In this document: positions 27,259 to 36,790 of the stretch, one piece after another
Position numbering within the stretch: the stretch's first letter is position 1
Layout of the letters: each line of letters opens with the position of its first letter
NCBI RefSeq assembly: GCF_001550135.1
Contig: NZ_LRUE01000024.1
Coordinates: forward strand, 1-64,000
DNA: 64,000 nucleotides
Source: Pseudoalteromonas shioyasakiensis
GTDB taxonomy: Bacteria; Pseudomonadota; Gammaproteobacteria; Enterobacterales; Alteromonadaceae
Direction: 5' to 3'
Translations under genes and position numbers: made by a program
Notes under the pieces: model-generated
Databases searched by the model: none
What the model was told of the DNA's origin: nothing
Seen by the model: the letters and a program-made list of their open reading frames with translations, nothing else

Positions 27259-30186
27259 TTAAAAGTCGTAAGAAGCAGATAGTTGGACTCGACGAGGAGA
27301 TTGATAACTTTGCGCTAAGCCAAATGTTGCACTATCATCACCAGCCGCCACTTCAGCAACTTCGTCATAACGAGTTGCTGTAGATGCATCAAATACATTG
27401 AAAATATCTAATGCGAAGCGTACTTTTTGGTCATTGAAATGCAAGTTGTACGTAAAGTTAAGATCTAATCGCGCTGTCCAGGGAGTTGTTCCCATGCTGC
27501 CGCGAGGGTAGCGTTGATCACCTACATAATAGGTGTCGCCATAAGAATATTTGTCTGGGTCTGGTGTATACCCTGCACCTAACGCTGTCCAAGGACGACC
27601 TGAAGCAACATTTAAGTTTGCACCTATTAAGAAGTCTTCAGTAACTGCATATGCACCGTAAACTTTAATATTGTGGCGACGGTCCGCTGGTAAGTTACCG
27701 TTAGCACCATCCATAAGATAAGGGTAATCCCAGTCTTGTGTTAAACCTGCATCATCTTGGCCATTATCAGATTTAACAAATCCTTCAGTGTTACCGTAGT
27801 TATGAGACCAAGTATATAGGGCTTTTAATGACCAAACTTTATCCCAGCTCTTCTCAATTGAAAGGTCAACGGCAGCGTAACGACGTTTAGCTTCAGGATA
27901 ACCTAGCTCTTCAGCTGTGAAGCTATACTCTTCAGTTACACCGTCACCATCTAGGTCGAAGTTAAATGTTGCGCTATTACCAGGGTTAAATAAGAACCAG
28001 TTTTCACCAAGGTACTCTCCATCTTCATCAGTAAAGATATATGAGCCATCATCAATTTGATTGCCTAGTGTGCGATATGTACCTTTGATGCTCCAAGACC
28101 AGTCATCATTAATCGCTGCTTGATAACCAACAATAATTTCATCATTGTACATAGGCTCAAGATCTTTATCTGCAAGAGTGTTTGAAGGTTTTGCTGTTCC
28201 GTCACCACCATTTGAAATAGCGATATCACCTAATTGGTTGCTTAAGCCAACAGGAGTACCATCAGCATTAAGGCCTTCATATTCATACCAAGTGTGGATA
28301 TAAGTTTCGGCACCTGCAAGACGAATATTCGTATTTGCAGCAACAGGTAAGTAATAGCGACCTGCAGTAACGAATAATTTACTGTCACCGTCACCATTTA
28401 TATCCCAAGAGGCACCTAATCTTGGCGCAATTTGATTATCAATAGATACAAATTCATCGCCATCCGCGTTGTAGTTTGTGAAGCTGTCATTACGTAGACC
28501 TAAAGTTAGTGTTAAGTTATCGGTAACAGCCCACTGATCCTCGATATAAATCGCCCAGTTTTCAACTTCAAATGCACCACCATTCTTATAGTCACGAACA
28601 CGAGTTGTTTTCATTTCTTCAGGAAGAACATAACCGTTTGGAAGGCGAGCGCCTTCTTCGTATGTTCTATAGTAGTAGTAAATACCACCCGAGTTGATTG
28701 TAGTTGCATCTGATGTATTGGTTTCTGAGTCATAACCAAATCTTAGTGTATGCTCATCATTTAAGTACCAATCAAAGTCAACGCGCAATTGCTCGCGCTT
28801 ATCTTCATTAGCGCCTACAGTGAAGTTTACATAACAAGTAGTATCAACACCTAAATCTGCGTCATAGCCGGTAGGACAGTCATCAAAGTCTGAATAATCA
28901 GTTTCTGAGAATTTAACTTCACCATACATAGCTGATACGCTTAAGTCATCAGTCAGGTTACCTGTATAACGTACCGCAAAACTTTCACCACCGCGCTTGT
29001 GATAAGCTGTACCGCCATCTAATGTATAGTTACCTGTACCATTTGCATCTTCGATTGTGCTTTCAGAATATGTGCGTTCATCACTAAAACCCCAAAGCAT
29101 TAATTGATGATCCTCATTAATGTTCCAGTCAATACGCGCTAGATAATAAGGGTCGTCATCTTTTTCTTTTGTTAGAGAGGTTTGAGAAGCGTTACCGTAT
29201 TCTTCTTCATTATCTCGGAAAGTATAAATCCCGTAGAAGAAAAGCGTATCTTCAATTAACGCACCAGAGGCATAAATATTTGTCTCAAATGAGTTTACAT
29301 AGTCATCTTGGTTATTGACATATAAATCTCCAATACAGTGACCATCTTCAGCCTCACAACGATCATTTTGTAAGTAAACTGAGTTTGGAGACTGTTCTCT
29401 CAATGAGTCAGGCGAGTAAATAGATTCAACACCAAAGTGAAAGTCATTAGTACCTGACTTTGTAACTGCAGAAATAAGGCCACCAGTCGTTCGACCAAAC
29501 TCAGATGAGTAGCCACCTGTTTTTACTTGAAAACTATCATATGCAGAGAATGGAATGGTCGCGCCACCCAAGCCATTACGGAAGTTAGTCATATTCAGAC
29601 CATTTACGTAATAAGCATTTTCAGCAACAGATGAGCCACCAAAAGATGCTTGATCGCCAAATCGGCTATCACCTTCAGTTGCGCCAGGTGCTAGTAAAGC
29701 AACCGATGTTAATGAGCGAGCAACTGGTAATAATTCAAGCTCTTCTGAACTAATGTTCAATGATGATTCAGTAACAGAAACATCAACAGCTCGAACTGCG
29801 CCACCAACAACTGCAATACGTTCAATATTACCTTCAACTAATGGTATTTCGAGAAGTGCAGTTTTACCGACACCGATAATTACATCGTTGATCTGCGCTT
29901 TTTCAAAACCAGCCTGTGACACTGTTACGTTGTACTTACCTACAGGCACTTGGTTAAGGTTGAACTGACCATTTGCATCTGCAATGAGAGTTTTTTCATA
30001 ACCTTTAGTTTCATCGGTAATGGTGATTGTTGCGCCTGCTAAAGAAGCGCCAGACTGAGTTATGAGATTACCTTTGATTGCCCCATTAACATTGTCAGCC
30101 ATGGCTGGCATAGCTGCACTTAAGGTCATAGCAACAGCTGCGGCTGTAAACGAACGCTTAAATGTTTTTGAAAAGTTGTTTTTCAT
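27259..30186 (-). CDS. TonB-dependent outer membrane receptor, Oar-like
   Basis: A 975-residue receptor with a signal peptide (about 1-30, ending PAMA-D). Residues 33-115 are a carboxypeptidase-regulatory-like beta domain (ASLAGATITITDETKG, FNLNQVPVGKYNVTV). The plug covers about 130-250, with NAYYVNGLNMTNF and EFGRTTGGLISAVTKSGTN. A long beta-barrel ends in the usual aromatic residue (SASYDF). Aspartate-rich loops contain GDGD-like calcium-type motifs. The ligand is unknown; such proteins in marine bacteria often take up peptides or oligosaccharides. Confidence 0.92.
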   Translation of the reverse strand: MKNNFSKTFKRSFTAAAVAMTLSAAMPAMADNVNGAIKGNLITQSGASLAGATITITDETKGYEKTLIADANGQFNLNQVPVGKYNVTVSQAGFEKAQINDVIIGVGKTALLEIPLVEGNIERIAVVGGAVRAVDVSVTESSLNISSEELELLPVARSLTSVALLAPGATEGDSRFGDQASFGGSSVAENAYYVNGLNMTNFRNGLGGATIPFSAYDSFQVKTGGYSSEFGRTTGGLISAVTKSGTNDFHFGVESIYSPDSLREQSPNSVYLQNDRCEAEDGHCIGDLYVNNQDDYVNSFETNIYASGALIEDTLFFYGIYTFRDNEEEYGNASQTSLTKEKDDDPYYLARIDWNINEDHQLMLWGFSDERTYSESTIEDANGTGNYTLDGGTAYHKRGGESFAVRYTGNLTDDLSVSAMYGEVKFSETDYSDFDDCPTGYDADLGVDTTCYVNFTVGANEDKREQLRVDFDWYLNDEHTLRFGYDSETNTSDATTINSGGIYYYYRTYEEGARLPNGYVLPEEMKTTRVRDYKNGGAFEVENWAIYIEDQWAVTDNLTLTLGLRNDSFTNYNADGDEFVSIDNQIAPRLGASWDINGDGDSKLFVTAGRYYLPVAANTNIRLAGAETYIHTWYEYEGLNADGTPVGLSNQLGDIAISNGGDGTAKPSNTLADKDLEPMYNDEIIVGYQAAINDDWSWSIKGTYRTLGNQIDDGSYIFTDEDGEYLGENWFLFNPGNSATFNFDLDGDGVTEEYSFTAEELGYPEAKRRYAAVDLSIEKSWDKVWSLKALYTWSHNYGNTEGFVKSDNGQDDAGLTQDWDYPYLMDGANGNLPADRRHNIKVYGAYAVTEDFLIGANLNVASGRPWTALGAGYTPDPDKYSYGDTYYVGDQRYPRGSMGTTPWTARLDLNFTYNLHFNDQKVRFALDIFNVFDASTATRYDEVAEVAAGDDSATFGLAQSYQSPRRVQLSASYDF

Positions 30187-30676
30187 TGAGCTTTCCCTGT
30201 GAAATTTTAGATTTGTTGTTATTTGTTAATAACCTTCACACCTTGCATTTATTTTTCTAAGGTTTTTACCTTCAAATAAAGGGTGAAACAAATTGGTAAC
30301 ACATTAGGAACATACTAATCAATTATTTATATTATAAATACGACAAAACAACATAAAAACGCCTTGGAACGATCTAATTTTGTATTTAAGTTTATTTTAT
30401 ATACAAAAATAAAACAAATGTAATTAAGTGTAATTTGCTTAAGCGTTTCTTAATTTTAGGTTTATTTATTTTAAAACAGTGGGTTGGGATGGTTTTATGT
30501 GTGTTTTAGTTACAATGAAAATAAAAATGCACTAATGGAATACTTGCTTTGTATAAATGATGTTTTAATTATAATATTTTATTGGTTTTTATTTTCTAGT
30601 GGGGATGTATTTATATTATATTTTGGGGGCGTCGAAGTATAGGTCACCGATTAAAGTGACCTATTCAAATTTCAAT
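30187..30676. other. Long A/T-rich gene-free region upstream of the TonB receptor
   Basis: About 490 bp without a credible gene, very A/T-rich in 30300-30600. It should hold the receptor promoter and possibly regulator sites, but no clear operator is seen. A 9-bp hairpin ATAGGTCAC / GTGACCTAT at 30639-30664 lies just after the hemL stop. It lacks a T-run on either strand, so it is only a weak terminator candidate. Confidence 0.55.
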
Positions 30677-31957
30677 TTAAAGCTTCGCGAATGCGCGCTC
30701 TGCTGCTGCAATGGTGTCGTTGATCTCTTTTTCAGAGTGCTCAGCGCACACAAAGCCTGCTTCAAACGCCGAAGGAGCTAGGTAAACACCTTCTTCTAGC
30801 ATTAAATGGAAGAACTTTTTGAAGCGCTCTAAATCACACTCAGTCGCTTGTTGGTAGCTAGTTACTTTTTCTTTATCAGTAAAGAAGAAACCGTACATAC
30901 CACCTGCGTAGTTTGTTGTAAGTGCAATGCCTGCTTTTTTAGCTGCGGCTTCAAAGCCTTCACAAATTGCTTTGCTCTTTGCTTCAAGCTCATCGTGCAG
31001 GCCTTCAGCACTTAATAGCTCTAAAGATTTTAAGCCAGCTGCCATGGCAATTGGGTTACCTGATAATGTACCCGCTTGATAAACTGGGCCAACAGGTGCG
31101 ATGTAATCCATGATTTCTTTCTTACCACCAAAAGCACCTACTGGCATACCGCCACCGATCACTTTACCTAAACACGTTAGGTCTGGCTTGATGTTGTAGT
31201 AAGCTTGTGCGCCGCCTAAAGCAACACGGAAACCTGTCATTACTTCATCAAAAATAAGTACAGATTTGTATTCATCACACACCTCACGTAAACCTTCTAA
31301 GAAGCCAGGTACAGGTGGAATACAGTTCATGTTGCCAGCAACTGGCTCAACGATGATACAAGCGATTTCGTCAGCGTATTTTGCGAAAATTGCTTTTACT
31401 TCATCAAGGTTGTTAAACGACACAGTTAATGTGTGCTTAGCAAAATCTTCAGGAATACCCGGCGAGTTAGGTACACCCATAGTCAGTGCGCCTGAGCCTG
31501 CTTTTACTAGTAGTGAGTCAGCATGACCGTGGTAACAGCCTTCAAACTTTAAGATTTTATCACGGCCAGTGAAACCACGTGCTAAGCGAATTGCACTCAT
31601 TGTTGCCTCAGTACCTGAGCTTACCATACGTACTTTTTCGATTGATGGTACTAGCTCTTTTACTTTTTCGGCCATTAAGATTTCAGTTTCGGTTGGCGCA
31701 CCATAGCTTAAGCCATTTTCTACGGCTTCTAATACCGCTTGCTTAATAGCTGGGTGGTTGTGACCCATGATCATTGGTCCCCATGAACCAACGTAATCGA
31801 TATAACGGTTACCATCAGCATCAAAGGTAAAAGGACCTTCTGCTTTAGTGATGAATAAAGGAGTACCGCCAACGCCATTGAAGGCACGAACTGGTGAGTT
31901 AACACCGCCTGGGATTGATTCTTGCGCGCGATTAAAAAGATCTTGGCTAATTGTCAT
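30677..31957 (-). CDS. hemL: Glutamate-1-semialdehyde 2,1-aminomutase
   Basis: A PLP enzyme of 426 residues that converts glutamate-1-semialdehyde to 5-aminolevulinate in the C5 route to heme and corrinoids. It begins with [19 protein letters not shown]. The PLP lysine is probably in [16 protein letters not shown] near residue 265, and [17 protein letters not shown] and [10 protein letters not shown] are present. It lies downstream of pyrB with 72 bp between. Its position near clcA and erpA echoes E. coli. Confidence 0.97.
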   Translation of the reverse strand: MTISQDLFNRAQESIPGGVNSPVRAFNGVGGTPLFITKAEGPFTFDADGNRYIDYVGSWGPMIMGHNHPAIKQAVLEAVENGLSYGAPTETEILMAEKVKELVPSIEKVRMVSSGTEATMSAIRLARGFTGRDKILKFEGCYHGHADSLLVKAGSGALTMGVPNSPGIPEDFAKHTLTVSFNNLDEVKAIFAKYADEIACIIVEPVAGNMNCIPPVPGFLEGLREVCDEYKSVLIFDEVMTGFRVALGGAQAYYNIKPDLTCLGKVIGGGMPVGAFGGKKEIMDYIAPVGPVYQAGTLSGNPIAMAAGLKSLELLSAEGLHDELEAKSKAICEGFEAAAKKAGIALTTNYAGGMYGFFFTDKEKVTSYQQATECDLERFKKFFHLMLEEGVYLAPSAFEAGFVCAEHSEKEINDTIAAAERAFAKL

Positions 31958-32029
31958 GAATAGTCCTATTTGGTTGTCACGTTAAATGAGTTGGTTTGCA
32001 AGGGCTCAAAGAGCCCAAAACGAAGCAAG

Positions 32030-33046
32030 TTAGCTATTACGTTTACGGCTAAACCAAGGCACGTCGACTTCATATTGCTCAACTTTGTCGGCAACATCTA
32101 AGGTTAGAGCAAACAACGCCATGCGAATTAACACGCCATTTTGCACTTGGCGGAAAATTGCTAGGTTGTCGTTGCTATTTAAATCGTTATCTAGCTCGTT
32201 TGCTTCTAAACGGCTATCACGAGGAAGTGGGTGCATCAGTACTGAGTTAGGCTTACAGTGTGCGTTGTAAATTGCCTGACTGATACGGAAACCACCACGG
32301 TATTTGTTAGCTTCTTCTTGTGAAGGGAAGCGCTCTTCTTGGATACGGGTTTGATAAACAATATCGGCGGCCAAGTTGCCTTCCATTTTATCGACTACTT
32401 GAATTTTATGACCTGCGTTATCAACAGCATCTAAAATGTAGTCTGGCATTTGTAAGCCATCAGGTGCCACCATTGAGAACTTAACATCTTTATAATGGCA
32501 AAGTAATTTAGATAAAGAGTGCACAGTACGGCCGTATTTTAAATCACCTACTAGGGCAATATGCATACCGTCGATACTTTGGTTGAAACGACCTAGCTCA
32601 CGTTCAATCGTTAGTAAGTCTAGTAAGGCTTGTGTTGGGTGCTCATTCGGGCCGTCACCGCCATTAATCACTGGCACGTCACACCCGGTGGCAAATTCAG
32701 CAACAGAGCCTGCGTCAGGGTGGCGCATTGCGACTGCATCTGCATACGCTGAGATCACGCGTGCGGTATCATACAAAGATTCACCTTTTGCAAGCGCTGA
32801 GCTTTGCATGCCCGTTGTTTCACGAACCAAACCACCTAGTAAGTTAAATGCTGTACCAAAACTTACGCGAGTACGCGTGCTTGGTTCAAAGAACAAGTTC
32901 GCTAAAATTGCGCCCTCTAAAACATTGGTGCGCTTTTGCTTTTTAGCATAAGGCTCCATTTTCTTAGCAACTGCAAAAATACGTTCAATACAATCTCGAT
33001 CAAGCTGATTGACCGACAGGATATTTTCACCTTGGAAACTTAGCAT
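32030..33046 (-). CDS. pyrB: Aspartate carbamoyltransferase, catalytic subunit
   Basis: The enzyme of 338 residues joins carbamoyl phosphate and aspartate in pyrimidine synthesis. The phosphate-binding FFEPSTRTRVSF lies near residue 53; MRHPDAGS, DGPNEHPTQ and MHPLPRDS are all conserved. It is longer than the E. coli chain, and no pyrI (regulatory subunit) gene is adjacent. Upstream, 33047-33150 has a TATAGT-like -10 box on the minus strand but no clear attenuator. Confidence 0.95.
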   Translation of the reverse strand: MLSFQGENILSVNQLDRDCIERIFAVAKKMEPYAKKQKRTNVLEGAILANLFFEPSTRTRVSFGTAFNLLGGLVRETTGMQSSALAKGESLYDTARVISAYADAVAMRHPDAGSVAEFATGCDVPVINGGDGPNEHPTQALLDLLTIERELGRFNQSIDGMHIALVGDLKYGRTVHSLSKLLCHYKDVKFSMVAPDGLQMPDYILDAVDNAGHKIQVVDKMEGNLAADIVYQTRIQEERFPSQEEANKYRGGFRISQAIYNAHCKPNSVLMHPLPRDSRLEANELDNDLNSNDNLAIFRQVQNGVLIRMALFALTLDVADKVEQYEVDVPWFSRKRNS

Positions 33047-33150
33047 GGGGTTTGTTCCTAATCACATTTATAGGGCGCTGGCACTCGGTATGGGAGGCCG
33101 CATAAATTTGCGCAGTACTATAGCAAATTTTTAGCGTTCACAGCAGCAAA

Positions 33151-33585
33151 TTATAAGTTAGGTTTAATAATTGCCAGTGCCACTATAGCTAAAAGGATGA
33201 GTACCGGAACTTCATTAAAAATACGGTAAAAGCGATCGCTACGTGTATTGCGATCATGCTTAAAGTCAGCCAGTAATTTAAAGCAATAGCCGTGGTAGAT
33301 ATAAAGAATAATCACTAACACCAGTTTGTAGTGCAGCCACATGCTGTATCTAAACCAGTCTCGACCATATTCAAAAATGGTCAGTACGCCAAACACCAAT
33401 GTTAAAACGGCAAACGGCGTCACAAAAAACAGTAAGCGGCGTTCCATTACTTTCAGCATTGAGTTACAGGCTTTTTCTTCACTCATTGCGTGGTAAACAA
33501 AAAGACGTGGCAGGTAAAAAATACCGGCAAACCAAGCAATCATAAAAAATACGTGGAAGGTTTTATAAACTAATAGCGCAGTCAT
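33151..33585 (-). CDS. hemJ: HemJ-like protoporphyrinogen oxidase (CopD/UPF0093 family)
   Basis: A 144-residue membrane protein with four hydrophobic helices. The early motif KTFHVFFMIAWFAGIFYLPRLFVYH carries the conserved His and Arg, and MLKVMERRLLFF and YGRDWFRYSMWLHYKL fit HemJ. HemJ oxidises protoporphyrinogen IX to protoporphyrin IX, the penultimate step of heme synthesis. It starts 20 bp after the ClC gene, so the two are probably cotranscribed. hemL lies nearby. Confidence 0.85.
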   Translation of the reverse strand: MTALLVYKTFHVFFMIAWFAGIFYLPRLFVYHAMSEEKACNSMLKVMERRLLFFVTPFAVLTLVFGVLTIFEYGRDWFRYSMWLHYKLVLVIILYIYHGYCFKLLADFKHDRNTRSDRFYRIFNEVPVLILLAIVALAIIKPNL

Positions 33586-33605
33586 TTAAGCATCCATTTT
33601 AATTG

Positions 33606-35288
33606 TTATAACAAACTGTTGCGTATGGTAAGGATATGTCTGATTTGGTCCCAACGCAAAAGGCCCATAATCTGTTGGTTATCAAGCAGGTTGTAAATAT
33701 ACACAGCACCGCTGCGTTTATCTTTTAATATGTCAAAAGCATCGGCTAATGTTGCTTGGCTACTAAGGCCGGCAAGGCTGACATATTTGATATTACTTTC
33801 TTGATCAGACATCAGGCTTAAATCATATTCAGCAAGACGATAGCCATTCTCTTCATCATGAACAATCAGAGGGGTTTGGCTATCAAGGGCATCGAGCGAC
33901 TCTTTAATTTGTTGTTTGTCGTCACTGTAAAGCAGTTTGAACTGCTCATCCATTTCATCCATCACACCTACTTTTTGTAATGCTTCGGTAGCTGGCGATA
34001 TTTGATATTCAAGCCCTTGGAAATCGAGTTGTTGCATGAAAATAGAGCGGTTACCAAAAAACTGCAATGCCGTGACATAAGCCGTTGAGATCACCAACAT
34101 GGCTGGCACAATGATCTCGGGGCTTGAAGTTAACTCCATAACTGTAGTGAGCGCAGCCAGTGGTGCGTGTAATGTTGCAGCCAATAACCCCGCCATGCCA
34201 AGCATGCTATAGGTACCTGTGATATCAACACCCGGACTAATGAACTGTGCGAAAAAGGCCATCAAGGTGCCCATTAATACACCTAGACCAATAACAGGGC
34301 CGATGATCCCACCTGGAATACCTAAACCAATGGCAAATAAAGTGGCGAGTAATTTGGCAATCAAGATGGTTGTTAAAAACTGCACATCATCTGGTGATTC
34401 AATAGCAATAGTGATAGCACTCATACCTGAGCCCATTGCATGAGGAACCATATAAGCAATTAGGCCCGCTATTAATCCTGCGAGTAATAGACGAGGGAAC
34501 ATACTTAGTGGTTTAAAAGTACGGATTATAAGCATCAAGTTTTGGTTAAATGCATAGGCAACAGCACCAAGTGCCATACCAAAAATGATTAAAAATGGGT
34601 AATGCCAACCACTTAATGGGTTCATGGTAATAAGGGCAAGCTCTGAAGCGTCACCAAATACAAATTGAGTGGCTAATGCGCCGGTAACCGCTGCGAGCAT
34701 AATGGGCACGAAAATATGCACTTTATATTCCCTAAGTACCACCTCCATAACAAAGATGACGGCTGCCAGTGGGGTGTTAAATGAGGCAGCAATACCGGCT
34801 GCAACACCACAACCGGTGAGGGTACGCATTGCATTGTGCGGAAGATGTAATTTATCGGCCAGTAAACTGGCACCTGTTGCACCCATATGTACAGAGGGGC
34901 CTTCTCGACCGACCGAAAAACCACTAATAAGGGCTAATGCGCCACCAACAAATTGGTTCACCGTGTTATAAAGCGGCATATGACCATAGTGTTTTTTTAT
35001 ACGGTGAATTACAAATGGAATGCCAAGACGATAATGCTTAAAGCCTGTTAGGGCGGCGAATAAGGCAATTAATAGGGCTGCACCAACTGGCAGTATCATT
35101 CGCTCATAGGTTGGTAAAGTGGTGAAGTCATCAGGCTTATCTAAAAATAAGCTTTGAAAAAACATGATTGTGAGGCGAAAAAGTATGATCAACACTGCCG
35201 CAATTAACCCTGCACTTACACCAAGTAAGCACAATTGCACAGATGTTTTAGGCTTTGCTAGGCGACGTCTTAGTCTCTCAAGCCACAT
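33606..35288 (-). CDS. ClC-family chloride channel or transporter with C-terminal CBS region
   Basis: A 560-residue protein. The ClC membrane domain covers about 15-425 with GREGPSVHMGATGA (the gating glutamate region) near residue 128 and GIPGGIIGPVIGLG near residue 330. The selectivity-filter segment reads GSGMSA in place of the common GSGIPE. About 130 residues follow, with the look of a CBS pair (YISPATEALQKVGVMD, LADAFDILKDKRSGAVYIYN). It would move Cl- across the inner membrane. The gene order clcA-erpA-hemL is known in E. coli, but the CBS extension is not in E. coli ClcA. Confidence 0.9.
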   Translation of the reverse strand: MWLERLRRRLAKPKTSVQLCLLGVSAGLIAAVLIILFRLTIMFFQSLFLDKPDDFTTLPTYERMILPVGAALLIALFAALTGFKHYRLGIPFVIHRIKKHYGHMPLYNTVNQFVGGALALISGFSVGREGPSVHMGATGASLLADKLHLPHNAMRTLTGCGVAAGIAASFNTPLAAVIFVMEVVLREYKVHIFVPIMLAAVTGALATQFVFGDASELALITMNPLSGWHYPFLIIFGMALGAVAYAFNQNLMLIIRTFKPLSMFPRLLLAGLIAGLIAYMVPHAMGSGMSAITIAIESPDDVQFLTTILIAKLLATLFAIGLGIPGGIIGPVIGLGVLMGTLMAFFAQFISPGVDITGTYSMLGMAGLLAATLHAPLAALTTVMELTSSPEIIVPAMLVISTAYVTALQFFGNRSIFMQQLDFQGLEYQISPATEALQKVGVMDEMDEQFKLLYSDDKQQIKESLDALDSQTPLIVHDEENGYRLAEYDLSLMSDQESNIKYVSLAGLSSQATLADAFDILKDKRSGAVYIYNLLDNQQIMGLLRWDQIRHILTIRNSLL

Positions 35289-35387
35289 GCATATTTCCTC
35301 ACAGCACTTTTGAGCCGCAGTTTAGCAAATCAAATTAACTAAGTCGTTGGGATTTTATAATTTTATCTGCATTTTGGGTAAATCTAG

Positions 35388-36719
35388 CTAATCTTTGCTG
35401 CCATTATTAATTTGCTGCGTTAATTCAGGCAAGCGAGCTGAAATAGCTTTAGATATTTCATCTACCAGTGGGGCATGTTTTTTATGAATAACCGTGTTGA
35501 TAGCCATTTGCCTTAGTACCACCACTGAAAAGTCTTTTTTAAAGGTAGTTATATCGTTATTGAGCGCAGGATAAAGCGCGTAATCGACACGTCCTTTTTT
35601 TAGCATGGTAAGCGTGTGACTTAAATCTTCGTTATGAATGATCTCGGCTTTAATATCAAACTCATTAAGCATTTCTATATCACCAATCGAGCTCATAATT
35701 AGGTTGTTAGGGTTGTATAAATTATCTCTATCGCATGGCAGCGACTTTCGACATAGGAGCACTAAGTTAATAACGCCAAGGCTAGGTTCTACGACAATAA
35801 TATTCTCGAATTTACGCATATTACTTTGTGAGCGCACTATATCGCCGTCAACGATGCCTGCATTTAATAACAATACGCCTCTTCGAGATGGTGTTGCTTG
35901 CATCTGGACTTTGATATTTAAATCATTATAAACATCACTCATTAACGCTTTAAATGGTGCTACACGCGGAATATCTATATAGGTTAACAACAGCTTTTTT
36001 GGCCGAGAGTAATTTGTTGCAGATAGCTTTGCGCCAGTAAATAAATCATTAAGTAAGGCTATTTTAGCTCGGTTTTCAGGGTCATTCCGTATACCAATCA
36101 CTAATGGGGAGTCGGTAAACTGAGTTACTATTTTTGGCTCAGGTAGGTTTTGTTGCTCAGCAAAATAGTTAAGTACTTTTGGCGCAGTAATCGCAAAATT
36201 AATCTGCTTAGTTTGCATTAAGTGGAATAGCTCTTCATCGTTTGCTGTTTGCACAATGCTGCCAGCATAGGATTGAATCACTTTTTCGACCACACCCGGG
36301 TAAATATAAGGCTCAACAACGCCAACTTTGTTCTCATTAAAAAGCTGTTCAAGATTTTCAAAATCTTGTGAATTAGACTGAGTGGTAATGACAGCTAATT
36401 GAGAATTTAAAATAGTGGGTGAAGCTATAAAGCCAGGTATCATTTCAGAGGGCCAAGCCGGGTAATAACCCAGGTAGCCGGTTAACTGGGCTTTTTTTAT
36501 TGCATCTTGCCAAGGTAAATATTCAACTTCGAGGTTTATCGATTTTTTGGCAAGCGTGTCTCTTAATAGAGCAATAGCATCACCGCCATTTTCCATTTTA
36601 CTACTGGCGTATGGCGGGGCTTCTAAAGAGGTGATTTTCCATGTTTCTTGGTACGTGCTATCAGCAGCTGCAAGCGAGCTGAAAACAAGTACCATAAAAT
36701 AATAAAAGCGAGTAAGCAT
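35388..36719 (-). CDS. Periplasmic solute-binding-like protein with two lobes in tandem
   Basis: A 443-residue protein with a signal peptide (about 1-18). Residues 28-235 resemble a family 3 solute-binding domain (WKITSLEAPPYAS, then GYLGYYPAWPSEM, NFAITAPKVLNYF). Residues 245-435 resemble a second one (IVDGDIVRSQSNMRKFENI, GRVDYALYPALNND). It lacks a permease partner. It lies 71 bp after an MHYT-PAS-GGDEF gene in the same direction, so it may be a sensor input rather than a transporter part. The ligand is unknown. Confidence 0.72.
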   Translation of the reverse strand: MLTRFYYFMVLVFSSLAAADSTYQETWKITSLEAPPYASSKMENGGDAIALLRDTLAKKSINLEVEYLPWQDAIKKAQLTGYLGYYPAWPSEMIPGFIASPTILNSQLAVITTQSNSQDFENLEQLFNENKVGVVEPYIYPGVVEKVIQSYAGSIVQTANDEELFHLMQTKQINFAITAPKVLNYFAEQQNLPEPKIVTQFTDSPLVIGIRNDPENRAKIALLNDLFTGAKLSATNYSRPKKLLLTYIDIPRVAPFKALMSDVYNDLNIKVQMQATPSRRGVLLLNAGIVDGDIVRSQSNMRKFENIIVVEPSLGVINLVLLCRKSLPCDRDNLYNPNNLIMSSIGDIEMLNEFDIKAEIIHNEDLSHTLTMLKKGRVDYALYPALNNDITTFKKDFSVVVLRQMAINTVIHKKHAPLVDEISKAISARLPELTQQINNGSKD

Positions 36720-36790
36720 GGAAAAAGAATCATTATTAATTGTTTAATAAGTATACGTCTAAATTAGACTTTTTAGCATTATTAATTTGC

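Noticed and set aside
30639-30664. hemL terminator
   Set aside because: A 9-bp stem exists but no T-run follows on either strand; kept only as a note in the gene-free region.
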